Shown piece after piece: positions 24,763-33,647 of a DNA stretch of 64,000 bases. The position numbers and the translations under genes are program-made. The stretch lies in contig NZ_LMKM01000012.1 of NCBI RefSeq assembly GCF_001421515.1, positions 423,788 to 487,787 of the forward strand. Direction: 5' to 3'. The notes beneath the pieces are model-generated. The model saw only the letters and a list, made by a program, of their open reading frames with translations, had not been told where the DNA came from and did not search any database. Position 1 is the first letter of the stretch; every line of letters starts with the position of its first letter. The DNA comes from Pedobacter sp. Leaf216 (GTDB taxonomy: Bacteria > Bacteroidota > Bacteroidia > Sphingobacteriales > Sphingobacteriaceae).

Positions 24763-24806
24763 AAAAAACAAACAAGACTATATAGTTGGTTTGCTACATA
24801 GTCTTG
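24763..24806 (-). terminator. Strong intrinsic terminator in the greA leader
   Basis: On the minus strand, CAAGACTATGTAG pairs with CTATATAGTCTTG (13 bp, one G:U) around an 8-nt loop, followed by TTTGTTTTTT. No gene lies upstream on this strand. A near-consensus -7 box, TATCTTCG (24819-24826), sits just before the hairpin. The product would be an RNA of about 50 nt, or an attenuator for greA. Confidence 0.7.
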
Positions 24807-24818
24807 CTTCAATTATAA

Positions 24819-24826
24819 CGAAGATA
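24819..24826 (-). promoter_or_regulatory. Probable greA/leader-RNA -7 box
   Basis: The minus strand reads TATCTTCG, one mismatch from TAnnTTTG. Start of transcription would fall near 24812, a few bases before the terminator stem. Confidence 0.35.
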
Positions 24827-25026
24827 AATTGTGGAAATTACAAAAGCAAATAAATACTCATGATTTTTATGATTTAAGGTTTTATATGCCTTATAATGGG
24901 ATGATTAGGAACAGATACCACAGAGTACGCAACTTAAGATTTAGCCACTGAAAACGTAACATTCGATCATATACGCATTCAAAATTCAATCATTAGTTTT
25001 AATTTAGCTAAAATTATTCTTAAAAA

Positions 25027-26907
25027 ATGAAAAAGATATTGTCTATTGCCCTACTGATCTGTTTGGGTGGGTATACTGTTTCTGCCCAAGAACTTTATAT
25101 GCCGCGCAACATTAAGGCTGCATATGCCAAGGGTACCCGTTCAATGAGCGGAAAACCTGGCCCCAATTATTGGCAAAACCATGGTAAATACAACATGGCT
25201 ATTAAAGTAGATGCCAACACGAAGGTGGTTAGCGGTACCGAAGAAATTTTATACAGCAACAACAGTACAGATACTTTAAAAACACTCGCCATCCGCTTTG
25301 TAAACAATTTACACAAACCAACTTCTCCAAGAGGCGGCGCAGTGAGCGAAGATTTTTTGAGCACCGGTTTAAATATTACTGCTTTTTCGGTAGATGGCGA
25401 AACTTATCAGGTTGATAGTAAAAGCTGGGGAACAGTAGGCAATGTAAGATTAAAAAAACCTTTGTTGCCTAAATCGAAAATAACAGTAAAAATCGACTGG
25501 GATTATCCATTATCAAAAGAAAGTGGTAGAGAAGGGCAAATTGATCCAAATTCGTTCTTCGTGGCATATAGTTATCCTCGTGTTTCGGTATTTGATGATT
25601 ATAATGGCTGGGACCGCATTCCGCATACGGATAGAGCCGAGTTTTATAACGACTTTAACGATTACGAATTCTCCATTAAAGCACCTAAAAACTATGTGGT
25701 TTATGCCACAGGCGATTTCCTGAATCCTGATGAGGTTTTACAACCTGAAATTTCTGCCCGTTTAAAAAAATCGTACAATGGGGATGAGTTCATCCACATT
25801 GCTACCGAACAAGAAATGAAAGATGGGAAAGTAACCCAGCAAAAAGACTGGAACACCTGGAAATTTGCAGTAAACCACATTACCGATGTTACCTTCGCCT
25901 TAAGCAACCACTATGTATGGGATGGTGCAAGTGTAGTTGTAGATAAAAAAACCAGTCGCAGAGCAAGTGCACAAGCTGCATATAACCCAACCACAGGTAA
26001 AGATTTTGTAAACTCGGTTAAGTATAACTTGAATGCTTTAGATTGGTTTTCTAACAATTGGCCAGGTATCCCTTATCCTTATGTAAAAACAATTGCTTTC
26101 CAGGGTTTTGCAGATATGGAATATCCGATGATGGTAAATGATTCGCAATTTGGAGATCCGGTTTTTGCTCAATTGGTTCAAGACCATGAGGTGGCACATA
26201 CTTATTTTCCATTTTATATGGGCATTAACGAAACCCGTTACGCTTACATGGATGAGGGTTGGGCTACCACATTTGAATATTTAATTGGTATTGCAGAACA
26301 TGGAAAGGAAGCAGCAGATAAGTTTTATAAAAACTTTAGGGTAAACCAATATATTAATGATAAATCTGCAGAAGAAGATCAACCTGTAATTTCGATGTCT
26401 GATCAGGTATCGGGTGCAGGTTACGGAAATAACTCTTATGGAAAAGCTTCGCTATCGTATTTAGCACTAAAAGATATGCTTGGTAATGATTTATTTAAAA
26501 AAGCATTGCATAACTATATGAGTAACTGGAACGGCAAACACCCAATTCCATGGGATTATTTTAACTCAATGAATGCGGGTTCTGGACAAAACTTAAACTG
26601 GTTTTTTCAAAACTGGTTCTTCAGCAACAATTATCTCGATTTAGCCATTACTAAAGTTACCGCTGCAAAAGGTAAATCTACGTTAACAGTTAAAAATACA
26701 GGTGGGTTTGTCATTCCTTTTGATGTGGTGGTTACTTATACAGATGGAAAAGTAGATACCATCCATAAAACCCCGGCAGTTTGGAAAGCAAATCAGAAAG
26801 AAGTTGTGGTAACAGTGAATAGTGCTAAAAAAGTAAAATCGATCAGTTTGGATAACGGCATTTATATGGATGCCACACCAGCAGATAATGTTTGGTTAGC
26901 TAAATAG
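25027..26907 (+). CDS. Secreted M1 family metallopeptidase
   Basis: This 626-residue exported peptidase has a signal peptide at residues 1-21 (ending VSAQ). The zinc site is HEVAH at residues 387-391 with the third ligand Glu410 in MDEGWATTFEY, exactly the M1 spacing HEXXH-X18-E. The GxMEN-like exopeptidase motif is represented by FADMEYPM near residue 362, where ME precedes Tyr rather than Asn. M1 enzymes are aminopeptidases; the changed motif may alter N-terminal specificity. The C-terminal part is a beta domain. It stands alone, divergent from greA. Confidence 0.92.
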   Translation: MKKILSIALLICLGGYTVSAQELYMPRNIKAAYAKGTRSMSGKPGPNYWQNHGKYNMAIKVDANTKVVSGTEEILYSNNSTDTLKTLAIRFVNNLHKPTSPRGGAVSEDFLSTGLNITAFSVDGETYQVDSKSWGTVGNVRLKKPLLPKSKITVKIDWDYPLSKESGREGQIDPNSFFVAYSYPRVSVFDDYNGWDRIPHTDRAEFYNDFNDYEFSIKAPKNYVVYATGDFLNPDEVLQPEISARLKKSYNGDEFIHIATEQEMKDGKVTQQKDWNTWKFAVNHITDVTFALSNHYVWDGASVVVDKKTSRRASAQAAYNPTTGKDFVNSVKYNLNALDWFSNNWPGIPYPYVKTIAFQGFADMEYPMMVNDSQFGDPVFAQLVQDHEVAHTYFPFYMGINETRYAYMDEGWATTFEYLIGIAEHGKEAADKFYKNFRVNQYINDKSAEEDQPVISMSDQVSGAGYGNNSYGKASLSYLALKDMLGNDLFKKALHNYMSNWNGKHPIPWDYFNSMNAGSGQNLNWFFQNWFFSNNYLDLAITKVTAAKGKSTLTVKNTGGFVIPFDVVVTYTDGKVDTIHKTPAVWKANQKEVVVTVNSAKKVKSISLDNGIYMDATPADNVWLAK

Positions 26908-27100
26908 TTTTCAGTTGGCAATTTTCAGTTGGTGGTCCGATACGGCTACCAACTGAAAACTGTTAACTAATAGTCCTCGTTTGTAACGAGGATTATCAAG
27001 ATTCGCATTTGTAATGCGACATAAACAAATTAATGGCGATAAAATCGCCTATCTCCTACATCCTCGTTACAAGTGAGGACGATATATCAACTGAAAGCTG
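26908..27100. repeat. REP-like hairpin cluster (TGT-loop family)
   Basis: Four compact hairpins lie here: TCCTCGTT-TGT-AACGAGGA (26974-26992), TCGCATT-TGT-AATGCGA (27003-27019), GGCGAT-AAA-ATCGCC (27035-27049) and an inverted-orientation one at 27061-27079 with an ACA loop. A separate inverted repeat, CCAACTGAAAA with its complement (26920-26965), probably ends the peptidase transcript. The arrangement resembles bacterial mosaic REP elements. Confidence 0.6.
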
Positions 27101-27577
27101 TTAACCGTTTTCTGCTTTACAAGTTGGTTCATGTTTTACCGGAAAATTTAGCGAATTAGCAATAAAACACATTTTATTTGCTTCATGGTGAAGCGATGTT
27201 GCAAGTTCGTAATGTGCTTTATCTGCAATTAAAACCTGTGGATGTAGTGTAACTTCTTTAAACTTACCACTACCATCCGCACCTTCTTCCATTGTACCTG
27301 TGGCTTCATCTTTATAATCGATAACTACAATCTCGTTTTTTGAGCATAAATGTAAATACCAAAGCATATGGCAACTTGAAATGGAGGCCAGCAACAAATC
27401 TTCGGGGTTATATTTAGATTTATCACCCAAAAATGCAGAATCTGATGAACCGGAGATATCGGCTTTACCCTTTACCGAAATTACATAATCGCGATCGTAC
27501 GAACGGTAATCCATTGTACCCGAGCCTTTATTGCCCGTCCAGGTAACAGTAGTAGAATATAAATGATCTTTCGGCAT
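27101..27577 (-). CDS. OsmC family peroxiredoxin-like protein
   Basis: This 158-residue protein has the two family cysteines, Cys69 in SISSCHM and Cys137 in NKMCFIANSL, which form the thiol peroxidase site acting on organic hydroperoxides. Length and strand pattern fit the OsmC/YhfA group. It is cytoplasmic. It is a single gene flanked by REP hairpins on one side and dispersed-repeat DNA on the other, with no regulator in sight. Confidence 0.92.
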   Translation of the reverse strand: MPKDHLYSTTVTWTGNKGSGTMDYRSYDRDYVISVKGKADISGSSDSAFLGDKSKYNPEDLLLASISSCHMLWYLHLCSKNEIVVIDYKDEATGTMEEGADGSGKFKEVTLHPQVLIADKAHYELATSLHHEANKMCFIANSLNFPVKHEPTCKAENG

Positions 27578-27864
27578 GATAAAATTGGTTAGATTGTATA
27601 GCCAATTTAAGAAAATAAAATTGAGATTTCCTTGTTTTTTCGCGTACTTTCAGACAAAACATTAACCTTTTTATCACTAAGGTGGCTTAAGTGGTAAATA
27701 TTAATTTGAAAAGCAGGGTTTGGTGGTGCTCCGGTTCCGAAAGCCCTGCTATCTCTCCAAGTCCTCGCTGCGCTGTGGGCTTTCCGCTCTATCAGGTTTA
27801 GTTAACAAAGGGTTTCGAAGTCCCCAAATACACCTTGAAGCTTTAAAAACCTGCGAGGTCTTGA
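27578..27864. repeat. Gene-free spacer with dispersed-repeat-like DNA
   Basis: The spacer holds a GC-richer segment (about 27710-27800) with AAAGCCC and GGGCTTT arms about 48 bp apart, like dispersed repeats common in this phylum. No reading frame with a plausible start was found. Confidence 0.35.
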
Positions 27865-28794
27865 TCAGCTAAAACTAAGCCCCTTTAATTTCTCAGCTAA
27901 AACTTCCGAGATCTTACGGTACGAATCAAAAGTCCAGCCACCCACATGTGGGGTTAAAATTACCTTTTCGTTATTCTTTAATTCATCATACCATGACTTT
28001 TCACCTAAGGCGGGGAATTTTTCTGTCTGTAAAACATCTAGTCCTGCCCCTAATATCTTTCCTGTTTTTATGGCATTCAATACTGCTGCTGTGTTTACAA
28101 TTTCGCCCCTTGCGGTATTGATAAAGAAAATAGGCTTTTTAAAATGGAAGAAATATTCATCATCAACCATTTGTTTGGTTTCGGCTGTTAACGGAATATG
28201 CAGACTCAGCACATCGCTGTGTTTCACAATTTCTTCCATGCTCACCTCGCGGGCAAAAGCATCAGAAAAACCAGTTTTATATTTATCATAAGCCATTACA
28301 TCTACTTCGAAGCCAGCGAGCTTTTTCGCAAAACTTTGTCCCATAAAACCATAACCGATGAAGCCAACTTTTTTGCCTTTCAATTCGTAGCCACGGTTTC
28401 CTTCCCGGTCCCAAATGCCATTCCTGATTTCGATATCCGCCCTGCGGAAGTTGTTCATCAACGATAATAGTAATCCTGTGGCATGTTCGCCAACCGCATC
28501 ACAATTGCCTTCGGGGGCATTTATTAAGGCTATATTCTTTTCAAAAGCAATTTTATCATCAATATTATCCAGGCCCGCACCTGCCCTTGCCACAAACTTT
28601 AAATTTGGTGCAGCAGCAAAAATTTCGGCATCAATCCTAAATTTTGTCCTTACGGCAATCCCAGTATAATCTTTTATTCTATCTAATGTTTGTTGTCGGG
28701 TAATCTGTGGTTCATCGTCTACCTGGTATCCCATGGCAGTGGCCTGCTCTTTAAATGCAGGGTGCAGATCATCAACAATCAATATCCTTTTCAT
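27865..28794 (-). CDS. D-2-hydroxyacid dehydrogenase (SerA-like)
   Basis: This NAD-dependent dehydrogenase is about 309 residues long. The nucleotide loop GFIGYGFMGQ lies near residue 147, the catalytic region is INTARGEIVN, and the C-terminal histidine lies in LTPHVGGWTF. It resembles phosphoglycerate dehydrogenase without the regulatory domain. The substrate could be 3-phosphoglycerate or another 2-hydroxyacid. The longer frame from 28812 runs through a -7 box; two ATG codons (28797 and 28794) follow it closely, and either gives a nearly leaderless mRNA. Confidence 0.9.
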   Translation of the reverse strand: MKRILIVDDLHPAFKEQATAMGYQVDDEPQITRQQTLDRIKDYTGIAVRTKFRIDAEIFAAAPNLKFVARAGAGLDNIDDKIAFEKNIALINAPEGNCDAVGEHATGLLLSLMNNFRRADIEIRNGIWDREGNRGYELKGKKVGFIGYGFMGQSFAKKLAGFEVDVMAYDKYKTGFSDAFAREVSMEEIVKHSDVLSLHIPLTAETKQMVDDEYFFHFKKPIFFINTARGEIVNTAAVLNAIKTGKILGAGLDVLQTEKFPALGEKSWYDELKNNEKVILTPHVGGWTFDSYRKISEVLAEKLKGLSFS

Positions 28795-28800
28795 CATAAA

Positions 28801-28808
28801 CAAAAGTA
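28801..28808 (-). promoter_or_regulatory. -7 box TACTTTTG before the dehydrogenase gene
   Basis: An exact TAnnTTTG match, three and six bases from the two ATG codons at 28797 and 28794. Confidence 0.45.
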
Positions 28809-29010
28809 ACATTTTGCAAATTGATCAATTGTAATATTCCTCATTGTTTTATCAAAACGAAACCTACTGATTTGTTAAAGTATTAACAGCACGTTACCAC
28901 AAAAATATTACTATAAAATGGCTGTAATAAAATAGTTACGGCTCATTAATTAAACTTAGTTGCCGTTACTTTGTCTCCCTTTATAAAAACACACGAAATT
29001 TTATTTTTTA

Positions 29011-31497
29011 ATGAGACTTATACATTCAAGAACAATACAGATTACCCTCTTACTTTTGAGCTTAACATTTAGCCTTTTTGCCCAAACAGGTGGAAAAGCA
29101 AAAATTACCGGAATACTTAAAGATGCAAAAACACAGGAAACCATTCCATTTGCTACGGCCGTTTTAATAGATAAGGCCACTGCTAAAAATGCTAAAATTG
29201 TACAAACAGATGTAAACGGTGCATTTGTGATGGCCGATATCCCTACAGGAAATTTTACTTTTAAGATAAGTTTTGTGGGTTACCAAACGATGGTGAGGGA
29301 TAACATAGCCATTACTGCGGCAACAGGCACATTAAACTTTGGTGAGATCAAAATGAACCCAGCTAAAGGAAATGTATTAAGCGAAATTACTGTAACTGGC
29401 CAAAAACAGGGGATGCAGATGGGAATTGATAAAAAGATTTTCGCTGTAGATCAAAGCGTAATCAGTGAGGGTGGCTCGGCAGGAGATTTATTGCAGAACG
29501 TACCTTCAGTTTCTACTGATATGGATGGTAACGTAAGTTTACGTGGTTCTACTGGCGTAAAAGTATTAATTGATGGGAAACCCTCGTTAATTGCAGGCGG
29601 TAACGTTGCGCAGATTCTTCAATCTATCCCGGCAAGCTCTATTGAAAGTGTTGAGGTAATAACAAATCCATCAGCTAAGTACGATGCTGAAGGTCAATCA
29701 GGCATCATTAACATTGTGTTGAAGAAAAACACAAAACTTGGCTTTAACGGTTCAGTTGCGTTAACTGCTGGTAACCGCGATAATTACAATGCAAATACCA
29801 ATTTAAGTTTCCAAAACAGTAAAGTAAATATTTATGGAAATTATGGCTACCGTTACGGCAACCGAGTTGGTGGCGGTTTTCAGGATATTTATTACAAATC
29901 GGATTCTTTAAGAACAAGATTTGCCAACCAGAACACGGTTTCCAAATCATTGGATAAAGGCCATAATGCCAAAGCGGGTATCGATTATTACCTTACGCCT
30001 AAAAGTGTAATCAGTTTATCAGGAGGTTTTAACTCAAGAGAAAATGACCGTAATGAGCAGCTCAACATCAGGCAATTGGATAAAAACCAGTCGCCGGTTT
30101 TATTAAGCAACAGAACCAATAGCACCGATGGTTTCGGAGATAGTTATGATGCCAATTTAGATTATGTACAAAAATTTAAAAAACCTAAAGAAGAACTTAC
30201 ATTCAACTTCGGCTATTCATACGGCACAAACAATAGCAACCAGTATTACAGTACCAATACCATTAACCGCAACGGTGTGCCCATTGATGAAACTTTAAGT
30301 TTACAACGCGTATTCAATACCGGCAACAATACCAACTATAACATACAAACAGATTACGCTCTGCCTGTTGGTAAAGCTGGTAAAATTGAAGTGGGTTACC
30401 GCAGCCAGATCCGTTTAGGAGAAAATGATCAGTATGCGGATTCGATCCCTACAAACACAAATATTTACATCAGTAACAATAAATTAATTAATGGATTCGA
30501 TAGTAAAGATCAGGTGCATGCACTTTATTTCAACTACCAGAACCAGATTAAAGATTTTGGATACCAAATAGGGTTAAGGGGCGAAGATGCACGTTTAGAT
30601 ACCCATTTAGAAGGTTATACCGGCAATGTATTAACCGCTGCAGAAGGAAACATCCACTACAAAAGAATTTACCCAAGCGTTTTCTTAACACAGAAATTAA
30701 AAGGAGATAATCAGCTGCAATTGAGTTATACCCGTCGTGTAAACCGTCCACGCCCATGGGATACCAATCCGTTTTTAGATGTTTCAGATCCTTTAAATTA
30801 TAGAGGTGGTAACCCGAATTTATTGCCGGAAGATGTACACTCTTTCGAGTTGGGGTATAGCAAATACTGGAAAAAAGTAACCTTAACATCGAGTTTGTAT
30901 TTCCGCCAAACCAATGATGTGATTCAACGCGTAAGAAGTACACCTGTTAATGGAATTATCACCTCAACCCCTCAAAACTTAACCAATCAGATTAATAGTG
31001 GTTTAGAATTAATCGGCCGTTTCGACTTAATTAAAGCTTTAAACTTTACAACCAACGTTAACCTTTACCAGGCGAAATTTGCGGGAGATGCCAGGTTTGA
31101 TATCCCATCGAGCAGTGGCTTTAGCTGGAATGCCAACCTAACTGGAAATTTAACCGTAGTTAAAAATCTATCATTACAAGTGCGTGGCGATTACCGTGCA
31201 CCAGAAGTAATGGCACAGGGTAAACGTAATGCCATGTATGGAATTGATGGTGGAGCCAAATATGATTTCCCAAACAAAAAAGCATCTCTAAGCTTCAATG
31301 TGCGTGATGTGTTTAACACCAGAAGATGGAGCATGACCACTGAAGATAGAGCAACAATTGTTGATTTCGAACGCCAGTTTCAAGGAACAATGGGCAACCT
31401 AACCTTCTCTTACCGCTTCGGAAAAACCACTTTTACAGGTACAAATAAAAAGAAGAAAGAAGAGCAGGACAACCGTCCTGATGAAGGATCGTTTTAA
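29011..31497 (+). CDS. TonB-dependent outer-membrane receptor (CarboxypepD-reg + plug + barrel)
   Basis: This 828-residue protein has a signal peptide (about 1-24). A carboxypeptidase-regulatory-like domain follows (KITGILKDAKTQETIPFATAVL, near 30-105), then a plug (VLSEITVTGQKQ, then LLQNVPSVSTDMDGNVSLRG). The rest is a long 22-strand-type barrel. The type matches the 'outer membrane beta-barrel family' TonB proteins of Bacteroidota, which often take up small nutrients or chelates. No SusD gene is adjacent, so it is not a classic polysaccharide pair. It ends with a strong terminator. Confidence 0.9.
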   Translation: MRLIHSRTIQITLLLLSLTFSLFAQTGGKAKITGILKDAKTQETIPFATAVLIDKATAKNAKIVQTDVNGAFVMADIPTGNFTFKISFVGYQTMVRDNIAITAATGTLNFGEIKMNPAKGNVLSEITVTGQKQGMQMGIDKKIFAVDQSVISEGGSAGDLLQNVPSVSTDMDGNVSLRGSTGVKVLIDGKPSLIAGGNVAQILQSIPASSIESVEVITNPSAKYDAEGQSGIINIVLKKNTKLGFNGSVALTAGNRDNYNANTNLSFQNSKVNIYGNYGYRYGNRVGGGFQDIYYKSDSLRTRFANQNTVSKSLDKGHNAKAGIDYYLTPKSVISLSGGFNSRENDRNEQLNIRQLDKNQSPVLLSNRTNSTDGFGDSYDANLDYVQKFKKPKEELTFNFGYSYGTNNSNQYYSTNTINRNGVPIDETLSLQRVFNTGNNTNYNIQTDYALPVGKAGKIEVGYRSQIRLGENDQYADSIPTNTNIYISNNKLINGFDSKDQVHALYFNYQNQIKDFGYQIGLRGEDARLDTHLEGYTGNVLTAAEGNIHYKRIYPSVFLTQKLKGDNQLQLSYTRRVNRPRPWDTNPFLDVSDPLNYRGGNPNLLPEDVHSFELGYSKYWKKVTLTSSLYFRQTNDVIQRVRSTPVNGIITSTPQNLTNQINSGLELIGRFDLIKALNFTTNVNLYQAKFAGDARFDIPSSSGFSWNANLTGNLTVVKNLSLQVRGDYRAPEVMAQGKRNAMYGIDGGAKYDFPNKKASLSFNVRDVFNTRRWSMTTEDRATIVDFERQFQGTMGNLTFSYRFGKTTFTGTNKKKKEEQDNRPDEGSF

Positions 31498-31504
31498 TAA
31501 CTTA

Positions 31505-31538
31505 AGGTGCTTAGAAATTTTTAAGCACCTTTTTTTTT
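31505..31538 (+). terminator. Intrinsic terminator after the TonB receptor
   Basis: AGGTGCTTA and TAAGCACCT form a perfect 9-bp stem followed by at least eight T residues. Confidence 0.85.
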
Positions 31539-31602
31539 ACTAAATTTTATTCAATACAATTCCTTCCTGTGTAAAAGCTATTACAAGTTATTATCTTGCA
31601 GC

Positions 31603-32157
31603 ATGGAAGAGATAAATCCCTGGAAAACGCTAGATAGCGATGTAAAATACGATAACAATTGGATCCGTTTAACCGAGCACCAGGTCATCAATCCATCTGG
31701 CGGAAAGGGAATTTATGGTACCGTTCATTTTAAAAATCTCGCCATCGGCATACTTCCTTTGGATGTAAACCTCAATACCTGGCTGGTTGGCCAATACAGA
31801 TATGCACTAAATTCCTACAGTTGGGAAATTCCGGAAGGTGGTGGACCATTTTATGAAGCACCGCTTGAAAGTGCCCGGAGAGAATTATTGGAAGAAACGG
31901 GCATGAGTGCCAGAAACTGGCAAGAGATTCAAAGAATGCATCTTTCTAATTCTGTAAGCGACGAACTAAGCATTATTTACCTAGCTACCGATTTAATACA
32001 TGGCATTGCCATGCCCGAAGAAACCGAACAACTAATTGTTAAAAAATTACCTTTCGAAGAAGCCTATCAAATGGTTTTAGATGGTAAAATTACCGATTCC
32101 ATGAGCGTTGCCGCAATTTTGAAAGCAAAGCTGATGATGATTAATGGTGAATTGTAA
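31603..32157 (+). CDS. Nudix hydrolase (ADP-ribose pyrophosphatase-like)
   Basis: This 184-residue protein has an exact Nudix box, G-x5-E-x7-REUxEExGU, realised as GGGPFYE, then seven residues, then RELLEETGM (about residues 84-106). Members of this sequence type cleave ADP-sugars or other nucleoside diphosphates with Mg2+. It has no signal peptide. TATCTTGC, a poor -7 match, lies just before the start codon. A REP array begins 14 bp after its stop. Confidence 0.92.
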   Translation: MEEINPWKTLDSDVKYDNNWIRLTEHQVINPSGGKGIYGTVHFKNLAIGILPLDVNLNTWLVGQYRYALNSYSWEIPEGGGPFYEAPLESARRELLEETGMSARNWQEIQRMHLSNSVSDELSIIYLATDLIHGIAMPEETEQLIVKKLPFEEAYQMVLDGKITDSMSVAAILKAKLMMINGEL

Positions 32158-32170
32158 TTATAAACACCAA

Positions 32171-32896
32171 ATGTTCCTACGGAACATTCAAAATATTGCA
32201 TATTTTTTCTACCCAGCATATGTCCCGATGGGACATTAAACAAAATTAATGTCTAACACCTTTTTAGAGATATTTTTTTTTATAAACCTGCTGATTATTC
32301 TACCAATTTTCAGAAACAAGAGCTATATAATTAAATTTTCCGACCTTAAATCCAGATAAAAAAAGATTAAGATTGATATTATTTAAAAAATCCATTCCTT
32401 GTTCCGTAGGAACAAATCCTAGAACTACTAACTTGCATATTTCCCGAAGGGACATCCAACAATATGAATATCTAACAGCTTTTTAGAGATATTTTTTTTT
32501 ATAATCCTGTAAAGCACTCATTCTAAATCTTCTCAAAGAAACATTTTAATAATGATGAATATTTTAAAATAGGGTATTTTCCTATGGAATATTATTATTT
32601 ATAAAATCCGTTTCTTGTTCCGTAGGAACAAATCATAGAACTACTAACTAGCATATTTCCCGGTGGGACATTAAACTATATCAATGTCTAACAGCTTTTT
32701 AGAGATATTTTTTTTTATAACCTATTGATTATTCTACCAATTTTCATAAACAAGCGTTATGTAATTAAATTTTCCGACCTTAAATCCAGATAAAAAAAGA
32801 TTAAGATTGATATTATTTAAAAAATCCGTTCCTTGTTCCGTAGGAACAAATCCTGGGTAGAACATTACGAATTGTAATTTTCGTTCCGTAGGAACG
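32171..32896. repeat. REP hairpin array in three tandem units of about 217 bp
   Basis: At least eight short hairpins with cores TTCC-N3-GGAA or TCCC-N3-GGGA lie here: 32171-32187, 32220-32236, 32399-32415, 32439-32455, 32615-32631, 32655-32671, 32833-32849 and 32882-32896. They mark three tandem units (start hairpins at 32220, 32439, 32655; end hairpins at 32399, 32615, 32833). Units 1 and 3 are nearly identical throughout; unit 2 shares the ends but has a diverged middle. A REP-associated transposase gene follows. Confidence 0.8.
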
Positions 32897-32962
32897 TTTC
32901 GTGCTCCAACAAAAAGATAAAGTTTTATAGAAAAATTAAAAAATAATTGCTAATTTGATTAA

Positions 32963-33121
32963 CGCCTTGCTTGCAATGCAAGATTGCTTATTTAATAAGC
33001 ACATATTAAAACGTTTTTAAGTATCCCCTAAATATTAAATCATTCCATTTTCTATTATCCCCTAGTGATAAACCCTCGGCAGCAAAAATTTCGCTTTGAA
33101 ATTTTGGTTTCCATAGGAAAA
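32963..33121. repeat. Further REP-like hairpins before the RAYT gene
   Basis: CTTGC-N7-GCAAG (32966-32982), then GCTTATT-T-AATAAGC (32986-33000) flanked by CAAGATT and ACATA, the same flanks as around 27003-27019. Two more follow: AAAATTTC-N5-GAAATTTT (33086-33106) and TTTCC-ATA-GGAAA (33109-33121), the latter 28 bp before the RAYT start. Confidence 0.55.
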
Positions 33122-33149
33122 TTATTGTTGATTTAATTTTTATAACGCT

Positions 33150-33611
33150 ATGCCAAACACATACACGCAGCTGCATATCCAATTTGTTTTTGCTGTTAAA
33201 TTTCGTGCTTCTTTAATCAAGGCAGAATGGAAAGAAAGACTGTTAAAATACATTACCGGAATATTCCAGACAAACAATCATAAAATGATTCAAATTAACT
33301 GTATGCCTGATCATATACATATCCTAATTGGAATGCGGCCTCATCAATCTATTTCCAGTCTTATCCAAAATGTAAAGACCGAAAGTTCCAAATGGATTAA
33401 TGAACAGGGATTCTGTAAAGTTAAATTTGCACGGCAAGAAGGATATGGTGCTTTTTCATATTCAAAAAGCCATATTCAACAGGTTATTCAATATATTCAA
33501 AACCAGGAACAACACCACAAAAAGCAAAATTTTTTAGAGGAATACACTAGCCTTTTGGAGACCTTTAAAATTGAATACGAAGAAAAATACATCTTCAAAG
33601 AACCAGAATAA
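33150..33611 (+). CDS. REP-associated tyrosine transposase (RAYT, Y1/IS200-like)
   Basis: This 153-residue Y1 transposase-fold protein has the metal-binding HxH at His55/His57 (CMPDHIHILIG) and a candidate catalytic Tyr115 in QQVIQYIQNQEQHHKK. It is a single-domain IS200-like protein but lacks IS200 ends. It sits beside a dense array of REP hairpins, which defines RAYTs: domesticated transposases that process REP sequences as single strands. The gene looks intact. Immediate upstream DNA holds hairpins of the same core type, so it probably acts on the local REP family. Confidence 0.85.
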   Translation: MPNTYTQLHIQFVFAVKFRASLIKAEWKERLLKYITGIFQTNNHKMIQINCMPDHIHILIGMRPHQSISSLIQNVKTESSKWINEQGFCKVKFARQEGYGAFSYSKSHIQQVIQYIQNQEQHHKKQNFLEEYTSLLETFKIEYEEKYIFKEPE

Positions 33612-33619
33612 TTTATTAT

Positions 33620-33627
33620 TATCTTTG
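33620..33627 (+). promoter_or_regulatory. -7 box TATCTTTG before the acyltransferase
   Basis: An exact TAnnTTTG match, 20 bp before ATG 33648. Confidence 0.45.
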
Positions 33628-33647
33628 CAATCTATTAAACCGACCAG

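Noticed and set aside
32171..32896. CRISPR array
   Set aside because: Repeat period is about 217 bp, repeats are hairpins of varied sequence, 'spacers' are themselves repeated, and no cas genes are present.
33150..33611. Intact IS200/IS605 insertion sequence
   Set aside because: No element ends, accessory gene or target-site pattern were seen; the REP context fits a RAYT.
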